From: an uncultured Alphaproteobacteria bacterium
GTDB lineage: Bacteria; Pseudomonadota; Alphaproteobacteria; Reyranellales; Reyranellaceae
Assembly: GCA_903929895.1 (NCBI GenBank)
Contig: CAIYWM010000082.1
Location: 1 to 8,393 of the forward strand
Length of the DNA stretch: 8,393 nucleotides
Direction: 5' to 3'
Part shown: in pieces, positions 6,512 through 8,393 of the stretch
Numbering within the stretch: the first letter of the stretch is position 1
How the letters are laid out: each line of letters begins with the position of its first letter
The notes under the pieces: generated by a model
Databases searched by the model: none
Seen by the model: only the letters and a program-made list of their open reading frames with translations
Told to the model about the DNA's origin: nothing
Translations under genes and position numbers: made by a program

Positions 6512-7648
6512 ATGCCGACGATCCGCCGTCTTTCGTTTATCGGACTCGAGTATTCCTTCGCGCCGGAGAGGGCCTACGGCATGTCGCGCGGCGGCGGCTT
6601 CCGCCGCCAGGGCGGGCTGGTCGAGGTCGAGACCGACCAGGGCGTGAAGGGAATCGGAGAGGCTTTTGGCAATCCGCTGGTGACGCGGGAATATTTCCGC
6701 ATGCTCGAGCCGATGTTCGTCGGCCGCAGCCTCTTCGACTTCGATCATGTCGAGGCGAGGGTGCGCAACGCGATCTATCACCTGGGCGTCGGCAACCAGC
6801 TCACCTCCTGTTTGGCCGGCATCAACGTCGCCTTGTGGGATGCGATGGCCCGCGGCTTCGGCGTGCGCGTCTGCGACCTGATTGGCGGCTGCGGCGCCAC
6901 GCGTTTCCCGGCCTATGCCTCGACCGGCTTCTTCTCCGACGATCCTGATCGCCAGCTCGAGCACATGATGGCGGAGGCGGCGGCCCATCCCTATGCCGGC
7001 GCCAAGATCAAGATCGGCCGCGGCATCCGGAGCGACGTCGAGCGCGTGAAGCTCGCGCGCGAGGCGCTGGGTCCCGACAAGCTGCTGCTGGTCGACATCA
7101 ACGGCGCCTACACGGTCGACGTGGCGCTGGAATGCGCCCGGGCGATCGAGCCGTATGGCATTCACTGGATCGAGGAGCCGCTGCCGCCGGGCGATTTCCG
7201 CGGCTATGCGGAGTTGCGGGCGCGCTCGCCGATCGCGCTCGCGGCTGGCGAGGCGCACCATACGGTCCGCGATTTCCGCGCGCTGATCGACGGGCGCTGC
7301 ATCGACATCGTGCAGCCCTCGATTCCCGGCGTCGGCGGCATCACTGAAGCCAAGCGCATCGTGGCGCTGGCGCACGCGCAGAACCTGCGCGTTGCGCCGC
7401 ATGTCTGGGGCGGCGCGGTGGGCCTGGCGACGGCCTGCCATTTCCTCGCGGCGCTGCCGGCGACGCCGCACACCGACCATCCGCCCCATCCCTCGATGCT
7501 GGAATACGACATGAGCGACAACGAGCTCCGTACCAAGCTGCTCAAGTCGCCGCTCGTGCTCGAAGATGGGCACATCCTCCTGCCGGAAGGTCCCGGCCTC
7601 GGCATCGAGCTCGATCGGGATGCCGTCGAACGCTACCGGGTCTGCTGA
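6512..7648 (+). CDS. Mandelate racemase/muconate lactonizing enzyme family protein (enolase superfamily)
   Basis: 378 residues with the two-domain fold of the superfamily: an alpha+beta capping domain (about 1-125) and a TIM barrel. Enzymes of this family abstract the proton alpha to a carboxylate using Mg2+ and then racemise, dehydrate or cycloisomerise. Active-site residues fall almost exactly at Pseudomonas mandelate racemase numbering: AKIKIG with Lys165 and Lys167 (KxK motif), VDIN with Asp195 and Asn197, WIEEP with Glu221, AAGEAH with Glu247 (three metal ligands) and APHVWGG with His297. The aspartate that should partner this histidine (Asp270, usually in QPDxxxxGG) is Ser270 in QPSIPGVGG. 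The combination of KxK and a barrel His fits the mandelate racemase subgroup of acid-sugar or hydroxyacid enzymes, but the exact reaction is not assignable. It is divergent from the transporter operon and its stop overlaps the next start by 1 nt. Confidence 0.93.
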   Translation: MPTIRRLSFIGLEYSFAPERAYGMSRGGGFRRQGGLVEVETDQGVKGIGEAFGNPLVTREYFRMLEPMFVGRSLFDFDHVEARVRNAIYHLGVGNQLTSCLAGINVALWDAMARGFGVRVCDLIGGCGATRFPAYASTGFFSDDPDRQLEHMMAEAAAHPYAGAKIKIGRGIRSDVERVKLAREALGPDKLLLVDINGAYTVDVALECARAIEPYGIHWIEEPLPPGDFRGYAELRARSPIALAAGEAHHTVRDFRALIDGRCIDIVQPSIPGVGGITEAKRIVALAHAQNLRVAPHVWGGAVGLATACHFLAALPATPHTDHPPHPSMLEYDMSDNELRTKLLKSPLVLEDGHILLPEGPGLGIELDRDAVERYRVC

Positions 7649-8271
7649 TGCCGCCGGTCAAGGTCGATCCCGACAAGGTCCGTATCTTCGAGGATGCCGA
7701 GAGCTTCTACGCCTGGCTCGGCAAGCATCACGACATCGAGGACGAACTCTGGATCAGGATCTTCAAGATCAAGTCGGGGGTGAAGTCGATCACGAGCAAG
7801 GAAGCCATCGACGCCGTACTCTGCTGGGGCTGGATCGACGGCATCTGCAAGGGGCTCGACGAGAAGAGCTTCCTGCAGCGCTATACGCCGCGCCGGCCCA
7901 GGAGCATCTGGAGCCAGGTAAACGTCGACAACGTCGCCCGCTTGATCGACGAAGGGTGCATGACGGTACACGGGCTGAAACAGGTCGAGGCCGCGAAGAC
8001 GGACGGGCGATGGGAGCGCGCCTATCGAACCAAGGGCTCGACGATTCCCAAAGATCTGCAGGCCGCCATCGACGCCGAGCCCAGGGCGAAGGAGATGCTG
8101 GCCCAGCTCAATGCGCAAAACCGCTTCGCGCTCGCCTTCCAGCTCAACAATATGAAGACCGAGGCGGGGCGAAAGAGGAAGATCGCGACCTTCGTCGAGA
8201 TGTTGAAGCGCGGCGAGACGCTCTATCCGCAGGGCAAGAGGCGAACAGATTTGACCCCTCCGTCGTCGTAA
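7648..8271 (+). CDS. YdeI/OmpD-associated family protein
   Basis: 207 residues. It resembles the YdeI/OmpD-associated family of small cytosolic bacterial proteins, some associated with peptide or bacteriocin resistance; the molecular function is not established. Seen: FEDAESFYAWLGKHH at 14-28, ELWIRIFKIKSG at 33-44, the hallmark LCWGWIDG at 58-65, and FLQRYTPRRPRSIWSQVN at 75-92, then a C-terminal helical region with RKRKIATFVEMLKRGETLYP at 175-194, which is where homologues normally end. The start ATG uses the last base of the preceding TGA (TGATG), so translation is probably coupled. Oddity: the last six residues (LTPPSS) and the stop codon are encoded by the palindromic repeat that follows, so the present C-terminus is likely an extension picked up from that element. 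A metabolic link to the neighbouring enolase-superfamily enzyme is not evident. Confidence 0.85.
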   Translation: MPPVKVDPDKVRIFEDAESFYAWLGKHHDIEDELWIRIFKIKSGVKSITSKEAIDAVLCWGWIDGICKGLDEKSFLQRYTPRRPRSIWSQVNVDNVARLIDEGCMTVHGLKQVEAAKTDGRWERAYRTKGSTIPKDLQAAIDAEPRAKEMLAQLNAQNRFALAFQLNNMKTEAGRKRKIATFVEMLKRGETLYPQGKRRTDLTPPSS

Positions 8272-8281
8272 GACGACGACA

Positions 8282-8303
8282 CCTCCCCATCTGAATGGGG
8301 AGG
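8282..8303. repeat. First CCTCCCCAT/ATGGGGAGG hairpin unit
   Basis: A 9-bp perfect stem (8282-8290 with 8295-8303) closed by a CTGA loop. It is the left core unit of the compound repeat and the inverted counterpart of the unit at 8320-8341. Confidence 0.8.
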
Positions 8304-8319
8304 AACGAAGAAATCATTG

Positions 8320-8341
8320 CCTCCCCATTCAAATGGGGAGG
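8320..8341. repeat. Second CCTCCCCAT/ATGGGGAGG hairpin unit
   Basis: A 9-bp perfect stem (8320-8328 with 8333-8341) with a TCAA loop; it can close one further T-A pair. It is the right core unit of the compound repeat. Confidence 0.8.
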
Positions 8342-8393
8342 TGCCCCGAAGGGGCGGAGGGGTCATCTCTCTCTTTAGCGCAATGTCGGATCC

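Larger units (their letters stand above)
8252..8365. repeat. 114-bp compound palindromic repeat with 11-bp terminal inverted arms and four internal hairpins
   Basis: The ends are perfect inverted repeats: TGACCCCTCCG (8252-8262) and CGGAGGGGTCA (8355-8365). Inside are, in order, an 8-bp GTCGTCGT/ACGACGAC stem with a 3-nt loop (8262-8280), a 9-bp CCTCCCCAT/ATGGGGAGG stem (8282-8303), a 16-nt spacer (8304-8319), a second CCTCCCCAT/ATGGGGAGG stem (8320-8341) and a GCCCC/GGGGC stem (8343-8355). The second and third hairpins are also near-perfect inverted copies of each other (22 of 23 bases), so the element is a palindrome made of palindromes. It looks like a dispersed intergenic REP-like or miniature inverted-repeat element of a kind I recall in GC-rich alphaproteobacteria; that recall and its copy number elsewhere are unverified. 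It begins inside the preceding gene. No poly-T run follows any stem, so it is not a classical intrinsic terminator, though the RNA would be strongly folded. Confidence 0.85.

Noticed and set aside
6452..7573. Minus-strand frame continuing upstream of the MDR reductase through the enolase-superfamily gene, which would give a 711-residue fusion.
   Set aside because: The upstream part has shadow composition; a proper ribosome binding site and the family N-terminus place the start at 6451.
7633..8118. A 161-codon minus-strand frame opposite the YdeI-family gene.
   Set aside because: No domain and no convincing start signal; the plus-strand protein shows the WGWIDG and TPRR family motifs.
8262..8355. 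The hairpins read as a rho-independent terminator for the plus-strand genes.
   Set aside because: No stem is followed by a T tract, and the nested inverted organisation fits a repeat element better.
8366..8393. Possible beginning of another gene or signal after the repeat, including a GGATCC at the very end.
   Set aside because: Only 28 bases of CT-rich then mixed sequence; no frame or motif can be supported, and GGATCC is a common hexamer in GC-rich DNA.

Overview
The window is GC-rich, gene-dense DNA from a free-living proteobacterium. The TRAP transporter, the tightly coupled catabolic operon and a palindromic short repeat built on CCTCCCCAT/ATGGGGAGG suggest an alphaproteobacterium (Rhizobiales/Rhodospirillales type). 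That placement is inference; no rRNA or other taxonomic marker is present.

Layout. From 6451 down to 1, seven genes run on the minus strand as one apparent operon, in transcription order: an MDR-family NADP-dependent ene/alkenal reductase (6451-5438), a class III CaiB/BaiF CoA-transferase (5441-4254), an atypical SDR resembling progesterone 5-beta-reductase/iridoid synthase (4249-3188), then a complete tripartite TRAP transporter made of small permease DctQ (3090-2476), large permease DctM (2479-1187) and periplasmic binding protein DctP (1168-113), and finally the first 34 codons of a HutD/Ves-like gene that leaves the window. Two junctions are ATGA overlaps and one gap is 4 bp. The only sizeable gap is 97 bp, between the SDR and dctQ.

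Divergently, across a 60-bp intergenic region (6452-6511), two plus-strand genes follow: a mandelate racemase/muconate lactonizing (enolase superfamily) enzyme (6512-7648) and a YdeI/OmpD-associated-family protein (7648-8271) that starts on the stop codon of the first. The end of the second gene runs into a 114-bp compound palindromic repeat (8252-8365) that supplies its last codons and stop.

How it may work together (inference). TRAP transporters import organic acids and the CoA-transferase would turn an acid into its CoA thioester. The two unrelated reductases both belong to families that reduce C=C bonds conjugated to a carbonyl, and the enolase-superfamily enzyme would racemise, dehydrate or cycloisomerise a carboxylate. 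The locus therefore looks like an uptake-and-degradation unit for an unsaturated organic acid, possibly of plant or terpenoid origin. The substrate cannot be read from the sequence and no regulator gene lies in the window. I see no CRISPR, phage, tRNA, rRNA or transposase gene.
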